DNA from: an uncultured Bacteroidales bacterium
GTDB taxonomy: Bacteria; Bacteroidota; Bacteroidia; Bacteroidales; Porphyromonadaceae
Assembly (NCBI GenBank): GCA_947290775.1
Contig: CAMYPM010000005.1
Span: forward strand, 1 to 64,000
Length of the DNA stretch: 64,000 nucleotides
Direction of reading: 5' to 3'
Positions within the stretch are counted from its first letter, which is position 1, and the number at the start of each line of letters is the position of its first letter. The translations under genes and the position numbers were made by a program. The notes under the pieces are model-generated. The model was given only the letters and a program-made list of their open reading frames with translations. It did not search any database and was not told the origin of the DNA. Below are positions 39,136 through 46,712 of this stretch, piece after piece.

Positions 39136-40158
39136 ATGCCACAAACAATAGAAGCCGTAATAACGGCCGTAGGTAGCTTCCTACCAGAGGATAAGCTGAC
39201 CAATGCGGATATAGAGAAGATGGTAGATACCAGCGATGAGTGGATTACCACTCGTGTTGGAATTAAGGAACGTCGTGTACTGAAAGTTCCCGGTAAGGGA
39301 GCTTCCTATTTAGCTATACAGGCTGTACGTTCGCTCTTGGATAAGAGTGGGGTGGATCCTCTCTCCATTGAGGGAGTTATATTGGCAACCAATACAGCGG
39401 ATTACCATTTCCCTACTACCAGCTCTGTTGTGGCTTATGAAACAGGCTGTACTAATGCTTTTACCTTTGATTTAGTAAGTGCTTGTCCTAGTTGGCTATA
39501 TGCATTAGAAACAGGAGCTAACTATATTCGCTCGGGGCGTTATAAGCGCTTACTTGTCGTAGCTACTGAAAAAATGTCAGCAGCTGTTGATGTGACGGAT
39601 AGGCAAACCCTTCCCCTTTTCGGGGATGGAAGCGGTTGCGCCCTCTTAGAAGCGAAGGTAGTAGAAGGAGAAGCCAAAGAAGGTGTTATAGATGCACTCT
39701 TCCATACAGATGGCATCGGACGTGAGCACCTCATCATGTATTCGGGTGGATCAGTTAGTCCTGCTACTGCTGATACCGTGGCACGCCATGAGCACTTTGT
39801 ACATCAAGATGGACAGCACGTGTTCAAGCATGCTATAAAAGGCATGGTAGACAGCTGCCAAAAGGTTCTTGAGCGTAATAATCTAACTGAAGAGGACATC
39901 ACATGGGTGGTACCTCACCAGGCAAACTTGCGGATTATAGATATGGTTACCCGATTGCTAGGGATCCCTAGTGAAAAGGTGATGATTAATATCCAAAAGT
40001 ACGGTAATACCAGTAGTGCTACGATACCTATTTGCTTGAGTGAGTGGGAGTCTAAACTCAAAAAAGGAGATAAGCTGATACTTACTTCGTTTGGTGCCGG
40101 TTATACATGGGGAGCTGTTTACCTTGTATGGGGCTACACGGCCTCTGAGCGTGCTTAA
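39136..40158 (+). CDS. fabH: 3-oxoacyl-[ACP] synthase III (FabH)
   Basis: A 340-residue KAS III that starts fatty acid chains by condensing an acyl-CoA with malonyl-ACP. The catalytic triad is Cys117 ([11 protein letters not shown]), His261 (VPHQANLRI) and Asn291 ([10 protein letters not shown]). The opening [17 protein letters not shown] and [14 protein letters not shown] are typical. A GTG at 39100 lies in frame, but ATG 39136 gives the family start. A branched-chain primer is likely in Bacteroidota (inference from lipid knowledge, not from this sequence). Confidence 0.96.
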   Translation: MPQTIEAVITAVGSFLPEDKLTNADIEKMVDTSDEWITTRVGIKERRVLKVPGKGASYLAIQAVRSLLDKSGVDPLSIEGVILATNTADYHFPTTSSVVAYETGCTNAFTFDLVSACPSWLYALETGANYIRSGRYKRLLVVATEKMSAAVDVTDRQTLPLFGDGSGCALLEAKVVEGEAKEGVIDALFHTDGIGREHLIMYSGGSVSPATADTVARHEHFVHQDGQHVFKHAIKGMVDSCQKVLERNNLTEEDITWVVPHQANLRIIDMVTRLLGIPSEKVMINIQKYGNTSSATIPICLSEWESKLKKGDKLILTSFGAGYTWGAVYLVWGYTASERA

Positions 40159-40179
40159 CTTGCACAACCCCTTTAGCTC

Positions 40180-41079
40180 ATGAGCCAAGAAGAAAACTTC
40201 AAAAGTGGATTTGTAAATATCGTGGGAAATCCCAACGTAGGGAAGTCCACGCTCATGAACTTATTAGTCGGAGAGAAACTCTCTATCATCACTCCCAAGA
40301 GTCAGACTACACGTCATCGCATAATTGGTATTGTCAATACACCGGATATGCAGATCGTATTCTCTGATACACCGGGAGTGGTCAAACCCGGCTATCGTTT
40401 GCAGGAGCGAATGAGAGCCTACTCAGAATCGGCCTTAGGTGATGCGGATATACTGCTCTATGTGACCGATATAGTGGAGACTCCCGAGAAGAACATAGAC
40501 TTCATTCAGCACGTAGCAAAGGCTCAGGTCCCAGTCATCGTATTAATTAATAAGATTGACCTTTCCAATAATGAGCAGTTAGAGCAGTTGGTGGACAAAT
40601 GGCATGACTTATTGCCACAGGCTGAGCTACTACCCATATCGGCTACCAACAACTTCAATATAGAGCCGCTAAAGAAAAGAATCGGGGAGTTGCTACCGGT
40701 CGCCCCACGCTACTTTGATGAAGATCAGCTCACAGATAGACCAATTCGCTTCTTTGTAAGTGAAATAATACGAGAAAAGATACTTCGCTATTATGCTGAA
40801 GAAATCCCTTATGCTGTAGAAGTAGAGGTGACCTCTTTTAAGGAGGATAAGGAGCGTATTGATATTGAAGCGGTGATTGTGGTAGAGCGGGAGAGCCAGA
40901 AGGAAATCATTATAGGACATGGTGGGCAGGCGATCAAAAAGCTTGGAATCACCTCTCGGCGAGCATTAGAGAAGCTCTTCGATAAGCATATTCGATTGGA
41001 TCTATTTGTAAAGGTGGCTACTGATTGGCGTAGTAACGACTCTCTGTTAGAGAATTTCGGCTATCACTCGGATAAATAG
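40180..41079 (+). CDS. era: GTPase Era
   Basis: A 299-residue Era, a GTPase that binds 16S rRNA and assists 30S assembly. G1 is GNPNVGKSTLMN, G3 is DTPGVVK, G4 is NKID, and the Era-specific effector region is IITPKSQTTRHRI. The C-terminal KH domain contains VVERESQKEIIIGHGGQAIK. It is the last gene of the yceD–rpmF–fabH–era run and is followed by a terminator. Confidence 0.97.
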   Translation: MSQEENFKSGFVNIVGNPNVGKSTLMNLLVGEKLSIITPKSQTTRHRIIGIVNTPDMQIVFSDTPGVVKPGYRLQERMRAYSESALGDADILLYVTDIVETPEKNIDFIQHVAKAQVPVIVLINKIDLSNNEQLEQLVDKWHDLLPQAELLPISATNNFNIEPLKKRIGELLPVAPRYFDEDQLTDRPIRFFVSEIIREKILRYYAEEIPYAVEVEVTSFKEDKERIDIEAVIVVERESQKEIIIGHGGQAIKKLGITSRRALEKLFDKHIRLDLFVKVATDWRSNDSLLENFGYHSDK

Positions 41080-41116
41080 TCGCAAGATTATTCATAACTT
41101 ATTAAGACTGCATGGG

Positions 41117-41148
41117 TAAGAGACGCTTCTCTTATCTTTTTTTGTTTT
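41117..41148 (+). terminator. Terminator after era
   Basis: TAAGAGA (41117–41123) pairs with TCTCTTA (41128–41134), followed by TCTTTTTTT. Confidence 0.8.
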
Positions 41149-41229
41149 TAAATAATTGCAATTTGTGATGCTCTTGTAACTACGGGAATTTGTGTACGAC
41201 GTGCCAACAGCGGGAGGAGCAATCTTTTC

Positions 41230-41268
41230 ATAATACAGAGAAAAAAGCTTTTTTCCTCTTAGTATTAT
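41230..41268. other. Long near-perfect hairpin in the era–acyltransferase gap
   Basis: ATAATAC (41230–41236) pairs with GTATTAT (41262–41268); inside, AGAG pairs with CTCT around the 14-base palindrome AAAAAAGCTTTTTT. It lies 88 bases before the -7 element at 41356 and about 95 bases past the era terminator, in a 302-base gap that otherwise shows no coding sequence. Role unknown. Confidence 0.55.
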
Positions 41269-41355
41269 AATATGAAGTAGTGGCGGAAGTCGCTGATTAA
41301 GTGCATGTTGGAAAACGAATGCTCTTTTTGAGACTTTATTGTATTAGGATTTTCT

Positions 41356-41363
41356 TACTTTTG
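41356..41363 (+). promoter_or_regulatory. Candidate -7 promoter element of the acyltransferase pair
   Basis: TACTTTTG matches TAnnTTTG, 19 bases before an ATG at 41382 and 82 before the preferred ATG at 41445. Confidence 0.6.
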
Positions 41364-41444
41364 TAGTAAAATAGGAGAGTAATGACATTGGAAAAGGGTT
41401 GCTCTATTTGGCACAAGCAGACTCTTTCCCATGAGAAAATAAGA

Positions 41445-42344
41445 ATGAATACGCAAGATAAGGATCAGGCACAAAGCGCGCAGATCAAATTGATTGATGT
41501 AAGAAAAGTGGCTGCTGCTAAGCTGAAGCGTCCTCTTCCGCGGTTTGTAACACGTTTTTTGGAAAAGTGGATTTGTCAGGACGAAATAAACTATGTGCTG
41601 AGCAAATATGGACATTTGGAGGGCATAGAGTTTGCCCGGCAGCTAATTGAATATTTCAATATTCACCTCTCTTTCAAGGGGGTGGAGCGACTGCCCAAAG
41701 ATCCACGGCAGCTCTTTATCTGCAATCATCCTTTAGGCGCTCTGGATGGTATTTGTCTCACCGTGATGATCGCAGAGCATTATCAAACGGAAATACGCTA
41801 TATAGTAAACGATATGTTGCTCAATTTAGAGCCATTTCGTCATATTTTTGTACCTGTAAATACGTTGGGAGCACAATCCCGTGAATCGGTAGTTAAACTG
41901 AATGAGGCTTTGGCGGGCCCCTATCCGGTGATTACTTTCCCTGCAGGGGTCTGCTCTCGAAAAATCAATGGTGAAATAATGGATTTACCTTGGAAGAATA
42001 GCTATATACGCCAAGCAACAAGGTATGAACGCAACATTGTACCTCTCTATTTTGATGGGTATAATTCAAAGCGCTTCTATCAAACAGAGCTTTGGCGCAA
42101 GCGATTGGGGGTGAAGTTTAATATAGGCACCACAATGCTGCCCCAGGAGATGTTTAAGTCTAAAGGAAATCATTATACAGTACTGGTGGGGGATCCAATA
42201 AGTTACAAGGATCTGCAAGAGCGCAAGGAGCGTGTGGATGTCCTTTCTAAAAAAATCAGAGCACAGGTATATAGTCTTCCCTCATTTTATCTCACTGAAG
42301 ATGTAAAGCCAAAGACAACCACTAATCACGAACAGAAAAAGTAG
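41445..42344 (+). CDS. Lysophospholipid acyltransferase family protein, probable glycine-lipid O-acyltransferase (GlsA-like)
   Basis: A 299-residue acyltransferase of the PlsC type. The catalytic HX4D box is in FICNHPLGALDGICLT (His and Asp five apart), and FPAGVCSRKINGEI corresponds to the substrate-binding block. The front part LPRFVTRFLEKWICQDEINY is typical of Bacteroidota homologs. The adjacent GNAT-type gene matches the GlsB/GlsA pair shown in Bacteroides to make glycine lipids, so O-acylation of N-acylglycine is the likely role (inference from pairing). ATG 41382 would add 21 residues and leave almost no leader. Confidence 0.78.
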   Translation: MNTQDKDQAQSAQIKLIDVRKVAAAKLKRPLPRFVTRFLEKWICQDEINYVLSKYGHLEGIEFARQLIEYFNIHLSFKGVERLPKDPRQLFICNHPLGALDGICLTVMIAEHYQTEIRYIVNDMLLNLEPFRHIFVPVNTLGAQSRESVVKLNEALAGPYPVITFPAGVCSRKINGEIMDLPWKNSYIRQATRYERNIVPLYFDGYNSKRFYQTELWRKRLGVKFNIGTTMLPQEMFKSKGNHYTVLVGDPISYKDLQERKERVDVLSKKIRAQVYSLPSFYLTEDVKPKTTTNHEQKK

Positions 42345-42350
42345 TCTATT

Positions 42351-43301
42351 ATGGAAACGATCATACAACCTATAGAGAAGTCCCTACTCCGAGATGAGCT
42401 TACGGAGAACCTATTTATGCGTAAGACCAATCGCGGAAACAATGATATATACATATTTTCCGCCCATGAGGCACCTAATGCTATGCGAGAGGTAGGACGC
42501 TTGCGTGAAGTCTCTTTTAGAGCTTCTGGAGGAGGTAGTGGTAAGGCTTGTGATATAGATGAATTTGATACTCTTGAGGGAGGGTATAAACAACTGATTG
42601 TGTGGAACCCCGAGTTAGAAGAGATCATCGGGGGCTATCGCTTTATTCATGGTGCTGACGTGGTAAGCAACCCAAAGGGAACAGATATACTCGCTACCTC
42701 ACATATGTTTGACTATAGTGAGAAGTTTGTGACAGATATTCTTCCCTCTACGATTGAATTGGGTCGCTCCTTTGTAGCTCCTTCTTTTCAGTCCTCCGGC
42801 TTGAGCTCGCAGACGATATTTGCCTTGGATAACCTATGGGATGGATTGGGTGGACTCACAGTTATATATCCTGATATAAATTACTTTTTCGGTAAGGTGA
42901 CAATGTATGCCGACTACAATCGTCGAGCGCGCAACCTTATCCTTTTCTTTATGGATAAATATTTCCATGATGATAGTAACTTGGTGTGCCCTAAAAAACC
43001 GGTTCCCATAGAAGGTAACTTGGACGAGATAAGAGAAATATTTTGCGGTGACAACGTAAAAGAGGACTATCGTATCTTGAAAAATGAGGTGCGTAAGTTG
43101 GGAATCAATATTCCTCCGCTCTTTAGTGCCTATCTATCACTCTCTCCGATGCTGCTTCTTTTAGGCACGGCTGTTAACTATGAGTTTAGCAATGTGGAAG
43201 AGACGAGTATTCTCATTCGCATTGATGAAATATTGGATGAAAAGAAACTTCGTCACATTGAGAGTTTCAGGAAGCAATTAGCCGAGGGAAAACGCAATTA
43301 A
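42351..43301 (+). CDS. GNAT-type N-acyltransferase, probable glycine N-acyltransferase (GlsB-like)
   Basis: A 316-residue protein of the hemolysin/OlsB-like acyltransferase family. Visible are MREVGRLREVSFRASGGGSG, YKQLIVWNPELEEIIGGYRF and ELGRSFVAPSFQ, which correspond to the N-acyl-homoserine-lactone-synthase-like fold that transfers a 3-hydroxyacyl chain from ACP to an amino group. Bacteroides GlsB makes N-acylglycine with such a protein. It begins 6 bases after the first acyltransferase gene; the pair likely forms acylated glycine or serine lipids, which in Porphyromonas are TLR2-active. Older databases may call it 'hemolysin', for which there is no support here. Confidence 0.78.
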   Translation: METIIQPIEKSLLRDELTENLFMRKTNRGNNDIYIFSAHEAPNAMREVGRLREVSFRASGGGSGKACDIDEFDTLEGGYKQLIVWNPELEEIIGGYRFIHGADVVSNPKGTDILATSHMFDYSEKFVTDILPSTIELGRSFVAPSFQSSGLSSQTIFALDNLWDGLGGLTVIYPDINYFFGKVTMYADYNRRARNLILFFMDKYFHDDSNLVCPKKPVPIEGNLDEIREIFCGDNVKEDYRILKNEVRKLGINIPPLFSAYLSLSPMLLLLGTAVNYEFSNVEETSILIRIDEILDEKKLRHIESFRKQLAEGKRN

Positions 43302-43306
43302 TTCTG

Positions 43307-43720
43307 TTGGATACACATAGTTGGTTAGGAAGAGAGGGAGAAAGGTATGCCTTTCGCTATGTTGAGGACAAGCTCTTGATGCGTGTCTTGGAGCGTAATT
43401 GGTACTATAACCGTAAAGAAGTCGATCTGATTGCTACGGATGGTAAGTATTTGGTCTTTTTTGAAGTAAAGACGCGTAATGAGAATTACCTCTATACCCC
43501 TCAGTCTGCAGTAACCCGGCAGAAGAGGATGAATATTTGTTATGTAGCGGATCATTATAGCCGTATGAAAAAAATGGGGCTTCCGATTCGCTTTGATATC
43601 CTCTCCGTTGTGTATCGGCCTGCTCAGGGGCTTTTTGAAATTAAGCATATACCCAATGCTTTTCAGCCGGAGCCACGCTTCTACGGGAGAGGTAGGCGCC
43701 CTTTCCGTAGGTATTTTTAG
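43307..43720 (+). CDS. YraN family protein (UPF0102)
   Basis: A 137-residue protein of the YraN family, a restriction-endonuclease-like fold of uncertain function. The conserved core is visible: WLGREGERYAFRYVEDK, then NWYYNRKEVDLIATDGKYLV and FFEVKTRNE (the E-D…E-x-K pattern of the fold). The start is unusual: no ATG is available before the conserved GREGE, and TTG 43307, 5 bases after the previous stop, is the best candidate. It is probably co-transcribed with the two acyltransferase genes. Confidence 0.86.
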   Translation: MDTHSWLGREGERYAFRYVEDKLLMRVLERNWYYNRKEVDLIATDGKYLVFFEVKTRNENYLYTPQSAVTRQKRMNICYVADHYSRMKKMGLPIRFDILSVVYRPAQGLFEIKHIPNAFQPEPRFYGRGRRPFRRYF

Positions 43721-43773
43721 TTCTTCGCTACCCAGTGATGGGTAAGAGAGAAGTGGTCATAGCGTTTAATGCT

Positions 43774-43781
43774 TAACTTTG
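43774..43781 (+). promoter_or_regulatory. Candidate -7 promoter element of aguA–aguB–zupT
   Basis: TAACTTTG matches TAnnTTTG. It lies inside the longest open frame (first ATG 43769) and 24 bases before the ATG at 43805, favouring the latter start. Confidence 0.65.
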
Positions 43782-43804
43782 TTAACCTGAAAGAGGATAA
43801 AGAA

Positions 43805-44905
43805 ATGAGTACAGATATCGCTATGGAAGATAAGTACATAGGCATGATCCCGGAGTGGGCAGAGCAGGATGCCGTGGTGCTTGCGTGGCCGAGTGAAACG
43901 ATGGATTGGGCTTGTCGCATAGACGCAATCAGAAGTTGCTACATAGGCATTGTGCAAGCAATTAGTCGCTTTGAGCCGGTGATCCTATTACATCACCCAT
44001 TAGATGATCCGGAGCCCTATTTTACTTCATTCAATACAATCTATCCGATCCGTTTTGTGCCGGTACTGATGAATGATACCTGGGTGCGTGACTACATGCC
44101 CATCGCTTGTATCAAAGACGGCAAAAAGGAGGTCGTGAAGTTCCGATTTAATGGATGGGGAATGAAGTATGCTTCTAATCACGATAATCGGGTAGCTTAT
44201 TCACTATTTGGGGAGCAGGGTTTTTACCGAAGTGATGTGTCGGTCAAGATAGCTGAGTTCTTGGTTACAGAAGGCGGAGCTTTAGAGTCCTCCGGGGACG
44301 GATTGATTTTAGCGACAGCCAGCTCCATCTTCTCAATCAACCGCAATGATCATATATCGGATCGTGAGGAACTCTTAAAGATGCTCCTTTCTACACTCTC
44401 CGCAAAGTCAATACGAATGACAGCAAATGGCTTTATCCCGGGCGATGATACGGATGGGCACATTGATACGCTTGCACGTTTTATCGATAGTAATACAGTG
44501 GCCTATGTATCGCCATTAGGTTGCTACGATTTTTCTATAAAGCTTGCGCTACAGCAGTTTGAGAATGAGATACACGCTACACAAATAGAGGATAGGGATC
44601 CTTTTAAGTTATTAGCTTTGCCCTATGTGGAGGGACTTCGTGATGAGGATGGGGCACTGATGCCTGCCTCGTATGCCAACTTTCTTTTTGTAAATGGCGC
44701 AGTTTTAGTGCCTACCTACGGGGTACACTGGGATCAAAGAGCACTCTTCCTCTTTAATCAGTACTTCAAAGGAAGTAGAGAGGTTATACCGGTTGATTGT
44801 CGGGAACTCATATACCAGCATGGAAGTTTGCATTGTGCTACTATGCAGATCCCTAAAGGCTTTCTTAATCCAAGTTTTTTGAGTGTAGAAGCAAGGAATT
44901 TATGA
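43805..44905 (+). CDS. aguA: Agmatine deiminase
   Basis: A 366-residue agmatine deiminase (peptidylarginine-deiminase superfamily), converting agmatine to N-carbamoylputrescine. Motifs are EWAEQDAVVLAWPSETMDW at the start, NDTWVRDYMPI, EGGALESSGDG, the catalytic His in DDTDGHIDTLARF, and the catalytic Cys near the end in SLHCATMQIP. It has no signal peptide or sorting domain, so it is not the secreted P. gingivalis protein deiminase PPAD. It overlaps aguB by four bases (ATGA). Confidence 0.94.
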   Translation: MSTDIAMEDKYIGMIPEWAEQDAVVLAWPSETMDWACRIDAIRSCYIGIVQAISRFEPVILLHHPLDDPEPYFTSFNTIYPIRFVPVLMNDTWVRDYMPIACIKDGKKEVVKFRFNGWGMKYASNHDNRVAYSLFGEQGFYRSDVSVKIAEFLVTEGGALESSGDGLILATASSIFSINRNDHISDREELLKMLLSTLSAKSIRMTANGFIPGDDTDGHIDTLARFIDSNTVAYVSPLGCYDFSIKLALQQFENEIHATQIEDRDPFKLLALPYVEGLRDEDGALMPASYANFLFVNGAVLVPTYGVHWDQRALFLFNQYFKGSREVIPVDCRELIYQHGSLHCATMQIPKGFLNPSFLSVEARNL

Positions 44906-45774
44906 AAATAGGACTTATTCAACAAGCAAACGCAGCTGATAGATCGCATAATATAGAGCAACTGGATGGAAAGATTCAGCAACTCGCTGCGCAAGGGGCA
45001 GATCTAATTGTTCTGCAAGAGTTGCACAATGGCCTGTACTTCTGTCAAACAGAAGATGTTGCTCTTTTTGATCAAGCAGAGACTATCCCCGGTCCGTCTA
45101 CAGAGCATTTTTCCGTTTTAGCAAAGAAGTGCGGAGTGGTGCTTGTGCTTTCTCTCTTTGAGAAAAGAGCTCAGGGATTGTACCACAATACAGCGGTAGT
45201 AATTGATAAGGATGGCAGTATAGCCGGTAAGTATCGTAAAATGCATATACCGGATGATCCTGCTTACTATGAGAAGTTTTACTTTACACCGGGCGACTTA
45301 GGTTTCCAGCCTATAGATACTTCAATCGGACGCTTAGGAGTACTGATTTGTTGGGACCAATGGTATCCGGAAGCTGCGCGTATTATGGCTATGAGAGGTG
45401 CCGACATATTGATTTATCCTACTGCTATCGGTACTGAGTCGACAGATAGTGCTCAAGAGCAAGCTCGCCAGTTGGAGGCATGGCTTACGGTACAGAGGGG
45501 GCATGCTGTAGCAAATGGCATCCCCGTAGTAGCCGTCAATAGAGTAGGCTATGAACCGGATCCAAGTGGCTTGACGGGAGGAATCTCTTTTTGGGGAAAT
45601 AGCTTTGTGTGCGGACAACAAGGGGAGTGGTTATGTCGAATGGAGGATAAAGAAGCTGTAGCCCTCATTGAAGTTGATACTGCTCGTAGTGAGACTGTAA
45701 GGCGTTGGTGGCCTTTTATGAGGGACCGGAGAATAGATGCCTATGATGTGATATTAAAGCGTTGGGGAAATTAA
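44902..45774 (+). CDS. aguB: N-carbamoylputrescine amidase
   Basis: A 290-residue nitrilase-superfamily enzyme that releases putrescine from N-carbamoylputrescine. The triad is Glu40 (LQELHNG), Lys113 (YRKMHIPDDP) and Cys150 (LICWDQWYPEAAR); HNGLYFCQ and YEKFYFTPGD are typical of the AguB subgroup. Its start overlaps the aguA stop (ATGA), so the two steps are translationally coupled. zupT follows after 1 base. Confidence 0.95.
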   Translation: MKIGLIQQANAADRSHNIEQLDGKIQQLAAQGADLIVLQELHNGLYFCQTEDVALFDQAETIPGPSTEHFSVLAKKCGVVLVLSLFEKRAQGLYHNTAVVIDKDGSIAGKYRKMHIPDDPAYYEKFYFTPGDLGFQPIDTSIGRLGVLICWDQWYPEAARIMAMRGADILIYPTAIGTESTDSAQEQARQLEAWLTVQRGHAVANGIPVVAVNRVGYEPDPSGLTGGISFWGNSFVCGQQGEWLCRMEDKEAVALIEVDTARSETVRRWWPFMRDRRIDAYDVILKRWGN

Positions 45775-45775
45775 A

Positions 45776-46609
45776 ATGCTCTCTGATCAGGTTTTAACTG
45801 CCTTTCTACTCACTTTCTTTGCCGGAATCTCAACGGGTATCGGCAGTGCACTGGCTTTCTTTAGCAAACGCACCAATACAACTTTTCTCTGCGTATCGCT
45901 TGGCTTCTCTGCAGGAGTGATGATATATGTCTCTTTTGTGGAGATGTTTCCTTCGTCACTTGAGTATTTTCGTAAACTCTACTCGGGGCGTCTGCCTGAG
46001 CTATATACCGTACTATCTTTCTTTGCGGGCATTTTGCTCATAGGACTTATCGACCGCTTTATACCCGAGCGAGAGAATCCACACGAAATGAAAAATAGCG
46101 TGGAGGATATTTCTGCGGTCGATCGCCTTAAGAGAGAAGGGGATGATACCGGTAAGGAAAAGCATTTACTGAGAGTAGGTATGATAACTGCTTTGGTACT
46201 CTTTATTCATAATTTTCCCGAAGGAATGGTTACTTTCTTGTCCGGTATGCAGGATATCAGTGTGGGTATTCCAATTGCCTTTGCTATAGCAATACACAAT
46301 ATACCGGAAGGAATATCTGTTTCAGTTCCTATTTTCTATGCTACGGGAAATCGAAAGCGAGCTTTCACGATCTCTTTCCTCTCAGGCTTGGCAGAGCCGA
46401 TAGGTGCCATCGTTGGGTATCTTCTACTCGCTCCATTCCTCAATGAGCATACGTACGGAGTTATTTTCGCCATGATAGCCGGCATTATGGTGTATATTTC
46501 TTTAGATGAGTTGCTCCCTGCAGCGGAGGCCTATGGTAAACATCATCAAGCGATCTATGGGCTCGTTGCCGGCATGGCGGTAATGGCAGCCAGCTTACTC
46601 TTGCTGTAG
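45776..46609 (+). CDS. zupT: ZIP family metal transporter (ZupT-like)
   Basis: A 277-residue inner-membrane transporter with about eight hydrophobic spans. The metal site is formed by HNFPEGMVTF (span 4) and HNIPEGISVSVPI (span 5), which match ZupT; substrates are usually zinc, iron or manganese. An acidic/His-poor loop of about 50 residues separates spans 3 and 4. It starts 1 base after the aguB stop and ends before a strong hairpin, so it is the last gene of aguA–aguB–zupT. The reason for linking polyamine synthesis and metal uptake is not evident. Confidence 0.93.
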   Translation: MLSDQVLTAFLLTFFAGISTGIGSALAFFSKRTNTTFLCVSLGFSAGVMIYVSFVEMFPSSLEYFRKLYSGRLPELYTVLSFFAGILLIGLIDRFIPERENPHEMKNSVEDISAVDRLKREGDDTGKEKHLLRVGMITALVLFIHNFPEGMVTFLSGMQDISVGIPIAFAIAIHNIPEGISVSVPIFYATGNRKRAFTISFLSGLAEPIGAIVGYLLLAPFLNEHTYGVIFAMIAGIMVYISLDELLPAAEAYGKHHQAIYGLVAGMAVMAASLLLL

Positions 46610-46631
46610 AAATCTCTTATGGAGGTAAAAT

Positions 46632-46671
46632 TATAGCCGCGGAGGAGCTTAAAAACTCATCCGCGGCTATA
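46632..46671. terminator. Bidirectional terminator between zupT and the leucine-rich-repeat gene
   Basis: TATAGCCGCGGA (46632–46643) is the exact reverse complement of TCCGCGGCTATA (46660–46671), with an inner GAG/CTC pair. It is GC-rich and serves both converging genes. Confidence 0.8.
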
Positions 46672-46712
46672 TATTTAATAAAATATGATTGGATGTATCC
46701 TCTTCTAGTATT

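Noticed and set aside
42351-43301. Hemolysin
   Set aside because: The label reflects an old database name; the residues fit an acyl-ACP-dependent N-acyltransferase and it pairs with a PlsC-like gene.
43805-44905. Peptidylarginine deiminase virulence factor (PPAD)
   Set aside because: No signal peptide, no Ig-like or sorting domain, normal length for agmatine deiminase, and it is coupled to aguB.
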